Positions 8,824-20,587 of a stretch of 64,000 nt of DNA are shown piece by piece (the first letter of the stretch is position 1; each line of letters opens with the position of its first letter). The notes under the pieces were generated by a model. The model saw nothing but the letters and a program-made list of their open reading frames with translations. It did not search any database and was not told where the DNA came from. Origin of the DNA: Phanerochaete sordida (Eukaryota > Basidiomycota > Agaricomycetes > Polyporales > Phanerochaetaceae); contig BPQB01000012.1 in the NCBI GenBank assembly GCA_019973155.2, positions 558,001 to 622,000 on the forward strand, written 5' to 3'. The position numbers were made by a program, and so were the translations under genes.

Positions 8824-11640
8824 GTGCGCGTGCACTGGCCGCTGTGGACTTGGTCGACGAGAGACCGGCAGGGGTGGCAATTGTGCTTGAGGGTGGTATA
8901 TGCGCTTTGAATGACATGGCCGGCTGCAAAGCGAACGGTCGTCCCGGTGGCGGCGCCGACCCGAAATCTTGGAGCAGTTCGCTGTGAGCGTTGAAGATTT
9001 GCTTGCTCTGCGCAGCAGGTCAAAGGATTGCTCGGGTAGAAGTCAGGAGGACGCACTAGGGCAGATGAGGAAGGGTGTGACGCGAGTAGCATGCGCTGCA
9101 CAGCGTCGTCGTCGTATTCGCTGCTGCGATGACTTCGTAGAGAAGTCTGAGACGGTGCGCGTATACGCTACGAGCTGTCTTCCGTGAAGGTCGCGTGCGT
9201 ACCTCTTCGCACGACCTGTGCACTTTGCTGCTATTCCGCGCGTTTCCTGTTCGCTAGGTCACGGTCAATGAAGCTCAGGGTCTCGCGGTGGCGTCGAAGC
9301 TCATCCACGAGGACCTCTTTAAAGGGTACTGGTGTGGTAGCCTTTCCTGTCGTTCTTGAGAGCGGGACTCGAGACGCTCCAGGTGATGTCTGTGTATTTG
9401 GCAGCGCGTGTATCCTTCGTGTTGTGCTTGGTGAACTGACTCGGGTTCCGTGCTGCGACTGATGAACATCTCGAGCAGAACGGAAGAACCAGACCACGCA
9501 CCATGCTCACGATATCTATATCATGACCCAAGGCGTTGCCCAACGACGCAGTGTCAGAACCAGGGTCTCCAGAGGACCACGGTACTCGCGTGCTGTCGAA
9601 CTGGGCTTGGCGAGTCGGCGACTCTATCTGTGCGCACCACGTCCAACTCGTCGACGCCGCAGGAGACTGGGAGGCCGTACGTGAGCCACTCGCGTCCACG
9701 GCTCTTCCATGAGCTCTGGAAGACGACGCAGACGGCTGGCCGGGCGCGTTTGATGCCCGTGCCGCCTGCCTCATACCGGCCCCAAGCGTATATATGTGCC
9801 GCCGTGCGCAGCCCCGCCGGCCGCGTCCTCGCCGGCAGAGTGGGGCGGCGCGCCATCAGATCATCAGATCTAGATCAGAGACGGCGCGGTGCGATCTGTG
9901 CGGGGTGCGCGTGTGGCGATCTGGGTGTCAGGCTGTGGGCTAGATGCGTCGGAGGATGGTGAGATGGCGCGTTGGCACCAGTAGAGAAGAAGATGGCAGG
10001 ACGTACCTGGTGTGCGGGCCCAAAAGGCGGGCGCGCTCGTACGAAGCCCGCGGCGGCCGGTCTGCGCGCTGGTGCAATGCCGATAAGCGATCCATTGCCA
10101 TAAATCCGTCGACTGGATGCCAGACATACGTCGCGATGCTGGACTGGCGCTATTCCCGTCGCGACGGTGCGCCCCATGCCACGCACCGCGCAGACTCAGC
10201 CCCGCGTCTCCTACACGGAGCGCTTCCAGATTGCAGCACGAAGGTGACCATGGTGGACGACAGCGACAGAGTCCACGTCACGGACCGAGTTCGGGGCCGG
10301 CAAACCGGGCCCGCGCACGTGGCCGCCACAAAGCTGATGGCGCATCATGCTGCGCAGCGGACCCAGAAGGAAGCTCGTGCACCTTCGCCAGCACATAGCG
10401 TACGGCCCTGCCGAGGAGCTACCTGGCGCCACCGCCCGCGCTGCCGCGCCCGCACCCGGGCATGCTTTTGAATGCGCTACGCCTCTTCGCGGCGTGGTCG
10501 TGCTAGTAGGACGCGGTTTGCTTGGAGCCCCTGCACACGTGCGTCCCGTCTCCCCTCCCGTCGCTCTGCGCCCGCCGCTGACCGCCGCCTCAGACTACCC
10601 GCGCGCCCGAACCGATGCGCTGTCCGCGCCCCGCGCTGCCAACTCACGCCCACCATCCGAGTCATCGGCGCGCCGTCGACGTGCGCCGCCGTGCCGTCCA
10701 CGCCCGCGCACGCCGCTGCACCGGTGCGCCGCCCGCCCGCTAGCCTGTGTTCGCGCGGCGCGCGGACAGCAGAGGGGTCGGGCCTTCCGGGCGTGGACAG
10801 GACGCACGCGGGCGTGTGCTGCGCCCTGGAGGCGTCCTTCGTCGGCGTCGCACGCGCCGCTCTCATCTCCTTTGGCGGTGCGTCGCTCGTCGAGCGGTGG
10901 TGCTGCCAGGCGCGCAGTGTCCGTTCCGCATCGCACGAGCAGCCCTGCTTGCCCCGACCGCCTGTGCGTCGGCCTTGCGCGGTGTGCGCGAACGCCCGGC
11001 GCGAATCGTACGCCGTCCCCGGCCTTCTTTTCACACCGCACCGCTAACGGACGCTGCAGCCTGAATAGCGGCGCGTTCGCGGACGCCGCCGCGCCCTCGA
11101 AGCCCGCGTACCCGCTGCGCGCGCACGTGCTGCGTCGCCGCGCTCTCCGTGCCCCCACGCTCCTCGTATGTGGGGTGCGCGACGGCTGCGGAACGCTGAC
11201 CGTGTCTGCGCCAGGACACGGACCTGGATGCAGACCCCCGCGCGACGCTCGAGCCGCTCGCGGTGCGCGTCGTGACGGTCGTCGAGCAGGAGAAGCGCAT
11301 GGCGGGGCTGCTGTGACGGCGCCGTTTCTGTATTTGTGCCGTACCAGGATACTGTGGATTTTCGACCGTAGCGGCGGTTATTGCGCTTGGCAGCGGTCTT
11401 GCGCAACGTCCAGCGCGGCGCGCCGGGGAGGATGATGCGGCAGCAGTAAGCGGAGAGTTATTGCTGTCGAGGTAGCAGCTTGGGAAGACGGCGAATGCAG
11501 AGCTTGATCTGGTGCAGACCGAAATGACGATAAGACGAGTGTGAATTGCCATATGCATACCAATATAGTGTACATTGCATCTTTGCCAGAAGCTCGAGCG
11601 AGTTCGATCTATCTCTCGCTTTACTCTGTTGCTATCTCTA
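8824..11640. other. Spacer of copy A without an intact gene
   Basis: Very GC-rich; open frames here have no conserved motif and lie on both strands over the same bases, so none is called. 8824-9060 matches the sequence after the SSZ1 relic of copy B (20223-20460). 9830-10090 matches 22890-23110 of copy B. 9751-9818 matches 22824-22891 of copy B in inverted orientation. 11042-11313 matches the end of a membrane-protein gene relic found in copy B. Confidence 0.5.
11042..11313 (+). pseudogene. Detached 3'-end module of an unidentified gene, copy A
   Basis: A coding-like tail reading DLDADPRATLEPLAVRVVTV... and ending KRMAGLL-stop (11311-11313). It is preserved, with conservative changes, at 20588-20700 on the minus strand (DVDADARATPEPLAVRVETV) and at 24490-24587 on the plus strand (DLDIDPRATPEPLAVRVETV). 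Protein-level conservation in three copies argues that it was once translated. The 11042-11110 stretch also matches 20830-20890 inverted. No domain is recognised. Confidence 0.4.
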
Positions 11641-11791
11641 GTAGAAGTTTTGCAGCCGGGCAAAATGCAAGCTTGCAGCCTGTTCAAGGACGAACTCATC
11701 GATGAATGCGGTCTACTTCAAAATAAGCCAGAGTAAGCGTATCGTGATTTGGGACGAGCGGGCCGCTCCAGAGGACATACCTAGCGGCTTC

Positions 11792-12473
11792 TCAGACCAA
11801 AATACCGTTGTTGAGGTTGTGCAACAGCTTCTCCTTGTAGCCCAGCGGCCCCTTTCCGCCAGAGCCGCGTTCATACGTGACCGGCACGACATGCATGGCG
11901 CTGTCCACGACATCATGCAGGACGACGAAGAACACGCCCTCCATCCCGGGCTCGCGGCTCGCGTACGCGTCCTCGCGCACCCTGCGCATGCTCGCGACGT
12001 TCTCCGGCGGCAGCACGTCGTACGGGACGACCTCCGCGTCCTGCGCGACGAAGCGGCGCTCCGCGGGCTGCGGCCCCGGGCGCTGGAGCACGGGCACGCA
12101 CAGGAAGTATGCCTCCGCGTTGCGCGGGTTGCGGTCGAGGTCGAGCGCGCGGTGCCCGCACAGCGCGAGCGTCGGGCGGTGCTTGCTCGTGAACGCGCGG
12201 AATGCCTCTTGCTTGTCCACGGCGCCGGGCGAGCACGCGGCTGCGCGGGAGCGCGCGTTCAGCGCGCACTTGGCCTTGTGTGCGGGCCATGCGGCGCGCT
12301 GGCATTCGGCGGACTGCGCGGCGAGTCAGCATGCTCCAGTGCGCGGTGGTAGGCAGACGTACGCAGTATACTTCGATCTGGCAAGCCGAGCAGCGTTTGA
12401 AGGTGACGCCGTGGGACTTGTGCTTCCAGCAGTGCTGGCATTGCGTCAGCTGCTTGCGAAGCGATAGCGGCAT
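11792..12473 (-). CDS. MYND zinc-finger protein, copy B (MYND-2)
   Basis: Exons 12473-12363 and 12313-11792 give a 210-residue protein nearly identical to MYND-1. All eight zinc ligands are kept (CQHC, CSAC, YC, then after the 49-nt intron AECQ, H and C). A KKQ to KSH change in the finger loop is one of few differences. It diverges from GMC-2 across 12474-13774. Since its GMC neighbour is broken, the conserved MYND frame suggests selection on the MYND gene or a recent duplication. Confidence 0.85.
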
Positions 12474-13774
12474 CGTACTGGTGGGATGGCGAGCGGTGGG
12501 GTTGGGAAAAGAGTCGGAGGCAATCCTGGTTCTATACATGAGCATCCGAGCCCCTGACGATGACAAGGAGGGACAGAAACTGCTGTTCTCAGTCGTCCAG
12601 ATGAGAGATCGTCGGATTGCTATCTCTCTCGACTAGGTGAGTACACAGATGGTCGAGAGCGAGAGAATAGTCCGCAGTCGGTACAGCAGGTGCACGTCTC
12701 TCAGTGCACAACGAGAGCAGGTCAGACGGCTGCCTAGAACGAGCACAGCTGAACGACGAGAATTCGCACGGGCTGCATTCCTCGAAGGGGTGGTGAGGGG
12801 AAGGGGAGGGGAGGAGAGATGGGCGAACGACGGCGAGGACGCGCGTACCTTCGAAGAGCGGAGGCAAGAGAGTGAAGGGCCCGTTCGAGGGACGACAGGA
12901 TAATATAGAGGTGAATTCGAGCTCCGCAGCAGCGAAGGCGAGAAGCATCATGAAAGAGGAAGGAAACAGTCCAGAAGGAGAAACCTCACCTCGGGCTCAA
13001 TTGCAAAGATAGTCGGAAATACACCAAAAATGACGAAGCTGGCAAAGAGCTACTGTAAGCCATGCATAGAATCGGAATGAAGATGGGGAACTTCAACGTG
13101 CGACATCCCAGATGTTGAGACACAAGCAAAGATTGCTCTGGGAGCAGATGTTAATGAGGTTAAATGAGGTCGCTGAACGTTGGATTCGCCCATCAGCGAT
13201 AAGCTTACCTAGTAAGCTCGATTTACTTACCTGACTTACTTTACAGCGCTTATGTAAGAAGGCCAGGCTTACCCATCTTCCTATTACCGTCTTACCGCTG
13301 GAAAAGGTCTTTCCATACAGTCACCATCTGCCCCTGCTCGAAATACCTTAATTCATACAGGAAACAAGCCCGTCCTCACTCTATCATGACTGCCGTCTTT
13401 CAGCTGCCATACAGATTTCCGCAACCAAGGTGTTGATCACGATTCACGAACCCTAACAAAATGCTTGGCGTGTGCGGTACGTCTCGGGGTCGACTTTTTA
13501 TTGCTCGCTGATAGTTCGTGACCCAGGACTATCGGTGTATAACCGATTCTGCACTGACCTGAGCTAGCCGAGCAACATCACAGCCAGGGATAAGCTTCGT
13601 TAGGGCCAGCGTGCTTCGCGGTCACGCGCTGCTCGGCCAACGCACCTCATCATCCTCTGCACGAACGCTGGCGAAGCGACGCACGCCTGATGACGCGTCT
13701 GGCGTCTCCAAACGCGTTAAAAACCAACGGCAGGCAGCGAGGCCCGCACGGCCCTCGTCGACACCGCAGACGCG
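12474..13774. promoter_or_regulatory. Divergent MYND-2/GMC-2 intergenic region, copy B
   Basis: No gene. It is nearly colinear with 851-2165, with the TTAC/GTAA cluster at 13195-13300 containing the dyad CTTAC-CTA-GTAAG at 13204-13216. The conserved donor-like GTACGTCTC (about 13478) and CATCACAG acceptor (about 13575-13582) of a possible leader intron are also present. Confidence 0.55.
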
Positions 13775-16362
13775 ATGGCGCGCCCTCTCGCACTCTGTGC
13801 TGCCCTCGCGCTCCTTGCGCTCCCTCACCTCGGGCATGCGAGCATCGTCACAAGCACACCGCCAAACCATGCGCACTTTGACTTCGTCGTCATCGGCGGC
13901 GGCACAGCCGGCCTCGCGCTCGCGGCACGGCTCTCCGGGCATCCGGGCATCAGCGTGCTCACCATCGAGGCCGGGCGCGACAACCGCACGGACGCGGCGA
14001 CGCAGAGCCTGCTCGAATTCGGCGGGGTGCTCGGCGGACCGCTCGACTGGAGCTGGGCGACGGCCGAGGGGCGGACTATCGACGGGTATGGTTTTCATCT
14101 GTGCTGGTGAGCTGCGCGGCTTATGTAGGTGGTTGGGCAGCGGGAAGACCCTGGGTGGATCGAGTTCTATCAACGGCGCGGCGTGGACGCGCGGGCAGGA
14201 CGCGCAGTACGACGCGTGGAACGCGCTGCTAGAGCCCGAGGAGCGTGCTGTCGGATGGGGATGGTCAGAAGACAGCGGCTTGTTGCACTACATGCAGAAG
14301 GTACGTTGTGCTTTTGGGAGCGTACGGCTCCGCGCTGACGCGTGCCCAGAGCGAGACGTTCCACGCGCCTGACGCGCTGCAGCGCGCGCAGCTGAACGCA
14401 TCGCACAGCGTGGCAACCCCGGTTTTTCTTGCGCTAAAATCGAGGCAAAAGTAAGTCAAAGAACTAAAGTTTAGACAGTGTTTGCCGTGGAGGGAAAACC
14501 GAAGGCAAAACAGCCCATCCACCAATCATCGCTGCCACCCGGCCAGTTGTCCTTTGTTTCCATTAGACGGCAAGCCGAAGGTAAACCGTTGTTTTATTCT
14601 TCAATTTTCTCACAGTTTGCCCTGCGAAAAAACTGGGCTTACCACGCCGTGTCGTTCGCCCCGGCAGTGCATGGCTTCGCGGGGCCCGTGCAGGCCGCGT
14701 TCACGGACGCGACGCTCATGCCGAGCAACGCGTCCGGCGCGGGCCTCAAGCAGAGCGCGTTCGTCGCGACGTGCAAGAGCGCACCCGGCTTCGAGCTCGC
14801 GCAGCGCGCGGACGTGAATGACGGGAGGCCAACGGGCGTGTTCGTCACTCCACTTGTAAGTCATTTAGGTGTTTGGAGGCCTGTATGGTGCTGATTGCGA
14901 GACATGTAGAGCATCGACCCCGCGAGGGAGCGACCACCGGTCGTCGTCTGCGGAGGCGTACCTTACGCCGGTCGAGAATGAGCGCAGCAACTTGGTCGTG
15001 CTGGTCGGACACACGGTACGTTTTTCGCTGGACAGTCGAATATATGCGTCTGATCCAGTGGTCTCCGTAGGCTACGACAGTCCTGTTCACAGCAGACGAG
15101 TCCACAGGCCTCCGGAGCGCATACGCCGTGCGTTTCGCGCCGACGCCGGCTAACGCAACCGCCGGCCCACCGTCGCAGGAATACATCGTATCTGCGGACC
15201 ACGAAGTCATCCTATCTGCAGGCGCCATCCAGTCCCCGGCACTGCTGCAGCGGTCAGGCGTCGGTACCAAGCATCTGCTGGATGTCCTGGGCATCGATAT
15301 CGTCGTACCGCTCGAGGGCGTCGGGCGGAATCTCCAGGACCAGGTGCGTTCTGCCTCTGGTCCTTCCGCGCTCCCTGACGCTGAGCCGTCCGAAGGCCGC
15401 AACGCCCCTCGCCGCGGGCTCGACCGTCAACGACACCGGCGGGACGCGCGTCCTGGACGCCATCGCGTTTCCCGACGTCGACGCGCTGTTCACGTTCGGC
15501 GCGCTCGACGGCGGTGCCAACGTGTCGGAGACCATCAGCAGCGACATCCCCGGCTGGGCGGCGAGCCAGGCTGCAGCGGGCGGCGGCGTCAGCGCGGAGG
15601 CACTTGAGACGATCATGCGCGTGCAGGCGCACAACATCTTGCACGACAAAGGTACGCGAGCGCTCTGTGTCCACTCCAGGAGGTGCTGACCGACGAACCG
15701 TAGCCGCGGTCCTCGAGATGTTCTTCTACGAACCCGCGCCCGACGGCCTGGGCATGAACGTCTGGGGCCTCCTACCCTTCAGCCGGGGCGACCTCTCCGT
15801 CACCGTGCGCCCCTCCCATCCCTTGCCCCCGAACCCGACTAACACCTGCGCCAGAGCACAAACCCGTTTACGCCCCCGGCGATCCGCGGCGCGTACCTCG
15901 CCGCAGACATCGACCTCGCCGTCGCCGTCGCGGGCGCGCGCGCCGTGCGGCGCCTGCTGCACACGCCGCCGCTGTCAGAAATCGTGACGCAGGAGCTCGT
16001 GCCAGGCACGGCTGCCGTGCCCGATGCCGGCGACGGCGGCAGCGACGCAGACTGGGCGGCATGGGTGCGCAGTGCGTACATCTCAAACGACCACCCGGTG
16101 GGGACGGCCGCGATGATGCGGCGGGAGCTCGGCGGTGCGTGCTCCTGTTCGATTGTGCGGTGCAGCCGGGCGTGGGGCTGACGCGCGATATGTAGGTGTG
16201 GTTGATGCGCGGCTGCGGGTGTATGGCACGCAGAACGTGCGCGTCGTCGATGCGGCGATGCTGCCGCTGCAGATCAGCGCGTACCTCAGCGCGACGGTTT
16301 ATGGCGTCGCCGAGAAGGCTGCGGATTTGATTTTGGAGGACATGCGTGCTGGCGGGCGGTAG
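13775..16362 (+). pseudogene. GMC oxidoreductase GMC-2, disrupted
   Basis: The exon pattern matches GMC-1 (13775-14085, 14141-14300, 14350-.., 14910-15015, 15071-15343, 15396-15651, 15704-15804, 15855-16134, 16196-16362). A signal peptide, GGGTAG, signature 2 ([15 protein letters not shown]), NDHPVGTA and QISAY (the second catalytic His is Tyr here) can be read. Two lesions break it. A 248 bp transposon (14404-14651) sits in exon 3 and brings in a stop within 50 nt. One extra G in exon 4 (14926-14928) shifts the frame. GTAAGT (14451) and TTCTCACAG (14615) inside the transposon could be spliced, but the frame would still be lost. Confidence 0.85.
14404..14651. mobile_element. 248 bp MITE-like TIR transposon in GMC-2 exon 3
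   Basis: The left end CACAGCGTGGCAACCCCGG pairs with the reverse complement of the right end, CACGGCGTGGTAAGCCCAG, as imperfect ~25 bp terminal inverted repeats. The element is flanked by a 3-bp duplication TCG (14401-14403 and 14652-14654). GMC-1, -3 and -4 have the uninterrupted site with one TCG. There is no coding capacity. CAC termini and a 3-bp target duplication fit a CACTA/EnSpm-type non-autonomous element; the superfamily is inferred from ends only. Confidence 0.85.
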
Positions 16363-16678
16363 GCAAGGTGCTCGCTCCTCGTGTCTGACGCAAGGCCAAT
16401 GATATTGAACGGAATATTTATATTTCACATATGTTTTGTGAACGGGTTGTCATGTTCAGATGGAGATGACTGGAGTCCAGTGCATAATTACTGCTTGCTG
16501 GACGCCGCGGACTGAGGCATGCGGCGATGAGATACTGTAAGTTATCTTCGCCTGAGCGTCATTGCGGACTTTTATTAAGTTACTAGGTCCCCACGACTCT
16601 CACACGCGGCCCTTAGCGCTCTCTCCGCAACGACCACCTCCTCACTCGCAGATTTGCTGAAGAACGACACCTATTATC
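16363..16678 (+). promoter_or_regulatory. GMC-2/HET-2 intergenic region
   Basis: Homologous to 4509-4820. It holds no gene and leads into the HET-2 start at 16679. Confidence 0.5.
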
Positions 16679-19038
16679 ATGTTGAGCTTCGTGTCCAGTA
16701 TGAAGGATACAGCCATAGGCTGGTTCTGTGAGTGTCCTATGTGCTTTCGGCTTTCATCAGCTCAACGCGTTGCTCGCAGCTACTGGGGAAAGTCGTCGTG
16801 GTCAGGAGTCGGGCAGCAAAGCGAGCGTTGCAGATAGCATGTCCCGGGCAGCAGGCACGCCCGGAATTGTACGTCCGCCCACTGCTTTCGTCCTGCCTTT
16901 CTGACAAGCCGTGAAAGGCTCGAAGCTCCCAGTGCCGAAAGCGGTCTTTCGTTCTAGATGGCACATCTACCCGGATCCTGGGCTTTGATGTCCCCTGGGA
17001 CGACGACGACAGTGCCAGTGAGGTGCAGGTCTCCGCGCCACTGCTCAAGCTGCCTTTCACTCGCAGGTACCGCGGTGATGAGATGGAGAGGTTCGTCGCG
17101 GAGAAGCGACGCATCGCCTGGGGAATCGTACAGATCGCTCGGTCCGGCATAGAAACAGAGCAAGTGCTGTTTAGGTCCGGAGGCAGAGAAAAATCCTTCA
17201 CCCTTCGCCCACCTACCCGTACCAACATTCCTCTGCAATGGACCCATATTGGCTGTGGCGCTATTCCCAATGACCTCGCCGACGTTCGGTGCGAGGCTAT
17301 GACTGCTGGAGGTCTTCTTGACCACCTCAACGATGTCATGGGCACGAACGTGTCGCTCGACATCCCCGGCTTGTCCGATTTCCTCGATGAAATCTGCCAC
17401 ACTTCGCGCGATTTTGGGGTGGCCTACGGTAAGGTGCGAGCTCGGTGGGCTCGTGCTTGGCAGGATCCCCTCAAGGCTCTGTCGGGCATAAAGCACTATC
17501 AGCGGAAGGTTGAGGGTGTAGAGTGGGAGCTCTACAACGTACGCCGAAAGTGTGCCGATGCCTTCAGCATCGGGAAGTCGAATATACCTCCTCGGCGCGT
17601 CTGGGACCTGTACAGCAACCGCGTCCTCCCATATGGAATTGTATCCGCGACCGAGAGCATAACGGTCGAACAACTTCCTTATGCTCTTTGGACCGTCTCG
17701 CACAGCTGGGTAGCCGCAGAGGATCGGGAGAGCATCTGGACGCCCATCAACGGGAACCAGTGGCCCGTGCCGGTTCCCCGCGCAACGACGCTCGAGCACG
17801 TCCGCATCGAGCTCCTCAACATGGGCGCTGAGTACGCTTGGCTCGACGTCCTCTGCCTCCGACAGCAAGGCCGCCACGAGGACGAGGCGGTGCGCATCGA
17901 GGAGTGGAAAGTCGACGTGCCGACTATCGGATATGTCTACCGCGAAAGCTCGCAGTACCGGCCGTGCGCGACGTACTTCAACGGCCTCGGGCTGCCCCTC
18001 GACACAGCATCAGACGCGCTCGCGTCCAGAACGCACTGGCTCAACCGCGTCTGGACGCTGCAGGAGACGCTGTCGTCGTTCATCCCGTGCGGCCTCACAG
18101 GGCTTCCGCCACCCGCAGACAGTAGCATCACAACGCTCTTCTCGCGGCACGCTGCGCTCCTCCAGAAACCGAACAGGCGCCAAGGGCGCCAGAACCCGGA
18201 TGGGCGCCAAGGTCTGCCCATGCAGGAGCTGCAGAGACGTTCCTGCACCAGCGAGCTCGACCGGATCGCGGGGCTCGCGTATATCGTCAACTGCAAGACG
18301 CTGCCGGTTTACCGGCCGGGCGCGGACGTCGAAGGCGCGTGGCAGCAGCTGCTGAAGCACGCGCCCGAGTTTTGGCGCATGGACGTGATGTGCATGCATC
18401 CGGCCGGCGCGCCGTTCGCGCTGTTTCCGTCGTGGGACGCGTACGTCTCTGCGGGCCCCGCGTTTTGCCTGCCAACCTCCTGCCGGGGCCTCGAGCTCTT
18501 CAACACGGAGTCGCGGAGCTCGGAAGAGCCGGGACGGTACTGCCACTGGGGCAAGGTGCTCGGGCCGTGCAAGGTCATCCGCGCGCCCGCCGCGAGGGGC
18601 GGCGTCCAGTCGCGCCTTACAGTCCGCCTCGATCCCGGCAAAAGTGCGGAGGCGCGTACGCTCGCTGCGCGGGGCGCGCACGGCGTGCTCCTGGAGGGGA
18701 TTGACTACCAGCTGGTCATCATCGATGATCTTGAAGCTTTTGTGGATCTTTGGGGCAAACCAAGACCCAAACTCTGCGTCGCGGTAGAGGTCGTCGGAGA
18801 GAGCGAGATCAGCAAACGAAGGTTTCTCATGGTGGAGGCGATCAAGTGGGCTGTACTGGAAGTCCGAATAGGCGAGATCGATGGCTTCAAGTCATCTTCA
18901 GGCGAAGTTCGAAAGGACGCACAGATCACCTACTTACCGGCAGAAGAGGCTCTGCGGCGGACGTCCTACAAAGAGCGTTACTTAAAAGCGTTTCGAGTCA
19001 TGACCGAACGGAAACACACCCTGATAGTCGCCAAGTAG
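16679..19038 (+). CDS. HET-domain (incompatibility-type) protein HET-2, intact
   Basis: Exons 16679-16727, 16780-16868 and 16918-19038 encode 752 residues. Both introns are GT-AG with CTNAN branch sites, and exon 1 and 2 starts and phases agree across six paralogues. The long N-terminal region has an acidic PWDDDD patch near residue 75. The HET core is about residues 300-430: LWTVSHSW, EYAWLDVLCLRQQ followed by DEDEAVRIEEWKVD, and HWLNRVWTLQET. A length-variable segment follows (about 450-475, RRQGRQNPDGRQG here). The C-terminal ~250 residues (YCHWGKVLGPCKVI, GVLLEGIDYQLVII, YKERYLKAFRVMTERK) are specific to this family. HET domains act in fungal non-self recognition and cell death; this protein's own role is unknown. 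No transmembrane segment or NACHT domain is visible. Confidence 0.83.
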
Positions 19039-19113
19039 CTGCAGTCTCGGATACAGTATGTCTGGAGAGCGTATTTTATTTCTTCGCTGATTTCTCCTTG
19101 TATAGGTAGCAAT

Positions 19114-19227
19114 GACATGGTGGTCTTGCCGCTGCAGGTCAGCGCGCACCTGGGCGTGATGGTGTATGATGTCGTAGGGAGATCTACGGGTTCGATTTTG
19201 GAGGCGTCGCTTGTGGGAGGACGGTAG
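19114..19227 (+). pseudogene. Fossil last exon of a GMC oxidoreductase, copy B
   Basis: Same ~115 bp fossil as at 7271-7384, reading [20 protein letters not shown] and ending GGR-stop, 75 bp after the HET-2 stop. Confidence 0.7.
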
Positions 19228-19582
19228 GCCTAGGGCTCGCTCCTAGTGTCGCACGGCAGGCGGATGAGATGTAAATGACAATCTACGAATTCATTGGATG
19301 CATCGTATGCGGGCAGGCGGTAATATGTATGATCTAGAACACGGGACATGAGACGATCACGGAGAATTGTAGTTTGCTCGAACGCGAACCTATCGGCGGA
19401 CGTACTCTGCTTCAGGGATATAGACCAAAAGCGAATTTGCTGCCGGGTGACGCAGCGCAATCCCTCACAAAGTCATAAAGATACAATGGCAGCTGTGGTG
19501 GATCTGATGGGTCACCCGCACACGCGATCGGAGCGACGAGGAATAAATGCATCGAGTCTATCGAGATGGAACCCTACAAGCG

Positions 19583-20222
19583 GTGCACCACGCAGCAGGA
19601 GCGATGGCCAGCATGACCTTCTCCCCGTCGTCCGCCTCGACCGCGGTGACCGCGAGCCCGCCGGCCACGTCCACGAGGAACTGCACCTCGAGCGTCGTGC
19701 GCACGCGGCCGTCGACCGTGCGCGCCCTGTGCGCCTCGGGCGCGAGCGCCGCGAGGAACGCCGCCTTCTCGAGCGTCTTCTCCTTCGTCTCGATCTTCTC
19801 CTCCTATTCGTCCTCGGGGAGGAGCAGCCAGAGCGTGCGCGTCGTCGCCTTCACGCTATGCAGCGCGTGCCCGGGCGCGAAGGCCTCATTGACCTCGCGC
19901 TCCTCGGCGGAGCCTTCTCCGAGCGCCGCGAGGAGCTTCGCCTGGGGACCGGCGCCGGGCGCGAGCAGCGTCGGGTCGCCGACGCCGCCGACAACGACCG
20001 TGCCCGCGCTGAACGGCGTCACGACGTCCTCGGAGAGGCCCGCCGCGAGCGCCTCGTCGAGCCCCGGGAGGCTCGCGGAGCCGCCGACGTAGACGATCTC
20101 GTAGATGTCGTAGAGGTTGAGGCCCGCGCCGGACGCGAGCACCTGCACCTGCTGGTAGACGTGGTCGTAGCTGGGGCGCATCTCCATGTCGAAGCGCAGG
20201 CGGTTGATCGCGCCTGTGAATA
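19583..20222 (-). pseudogene. 5'-truncated SSZ1 relic with internal deletion, copy B
   Basis: The upstream part reads RPSYDHVYQQVQVLASGAG to TLWLLLPEDE, then a deletion of roughly 330 nt joins it to KIETKEKTLEKAAFLAAL. The stop codon is changed (TGA to TGG after IAPAA). The 5' breakpoint is the same as in copy A. Confidence 0.85.
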
Positions 20223-20587
20223 CGGTGCGCGTGCACCAGCCGCTGTGGACGTCGTCGACGAGAGACCGGCAGGCTTAGGGATTGTGCTTGAAGGCAATAC
20301 CTGCGCCTTGGACAACATGACCGGCTGCAGAGCGAACGGTCGTTCCGATGGCGGTGCCGTCCCGAAATCTTGGAGCGGTTCGCTGTAAGCGTCGAAGATT
20401 TGCTTGCTCTGCGTAGGAAATCAACGGGCTGCTCGTGTAGAAGTCAGGAGGACGCACTAGTACGGGTCAGGAAGGGTGTGACGCGAGCACATTGCGCTGC
20501 ACAGCGTCGTCACCACGTGCCACCGCACCCGTCCCCCGAGCAATAAATACATCTGATACTGGTACACCAGACACCGACCAGCGCGCG

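Noticed and set aside
10347..11435. 362-codon plus-strand open frame in spacer A
   Set aside because: Composition is Arg/Ala/Pro-rich low complexity expected of GC-rich DNA; overlapping long frames exist on both strands and no domain is visible.
14451..14615. Rescue of GMC-2 by splicing the intron-like signals in the transposon
   Set aside because: Removing 165 nt from the 251-nt net insertion leaves 86 nt, not a multiple of three, so the frame is not restored; the exon 4 insertion would remain as well.
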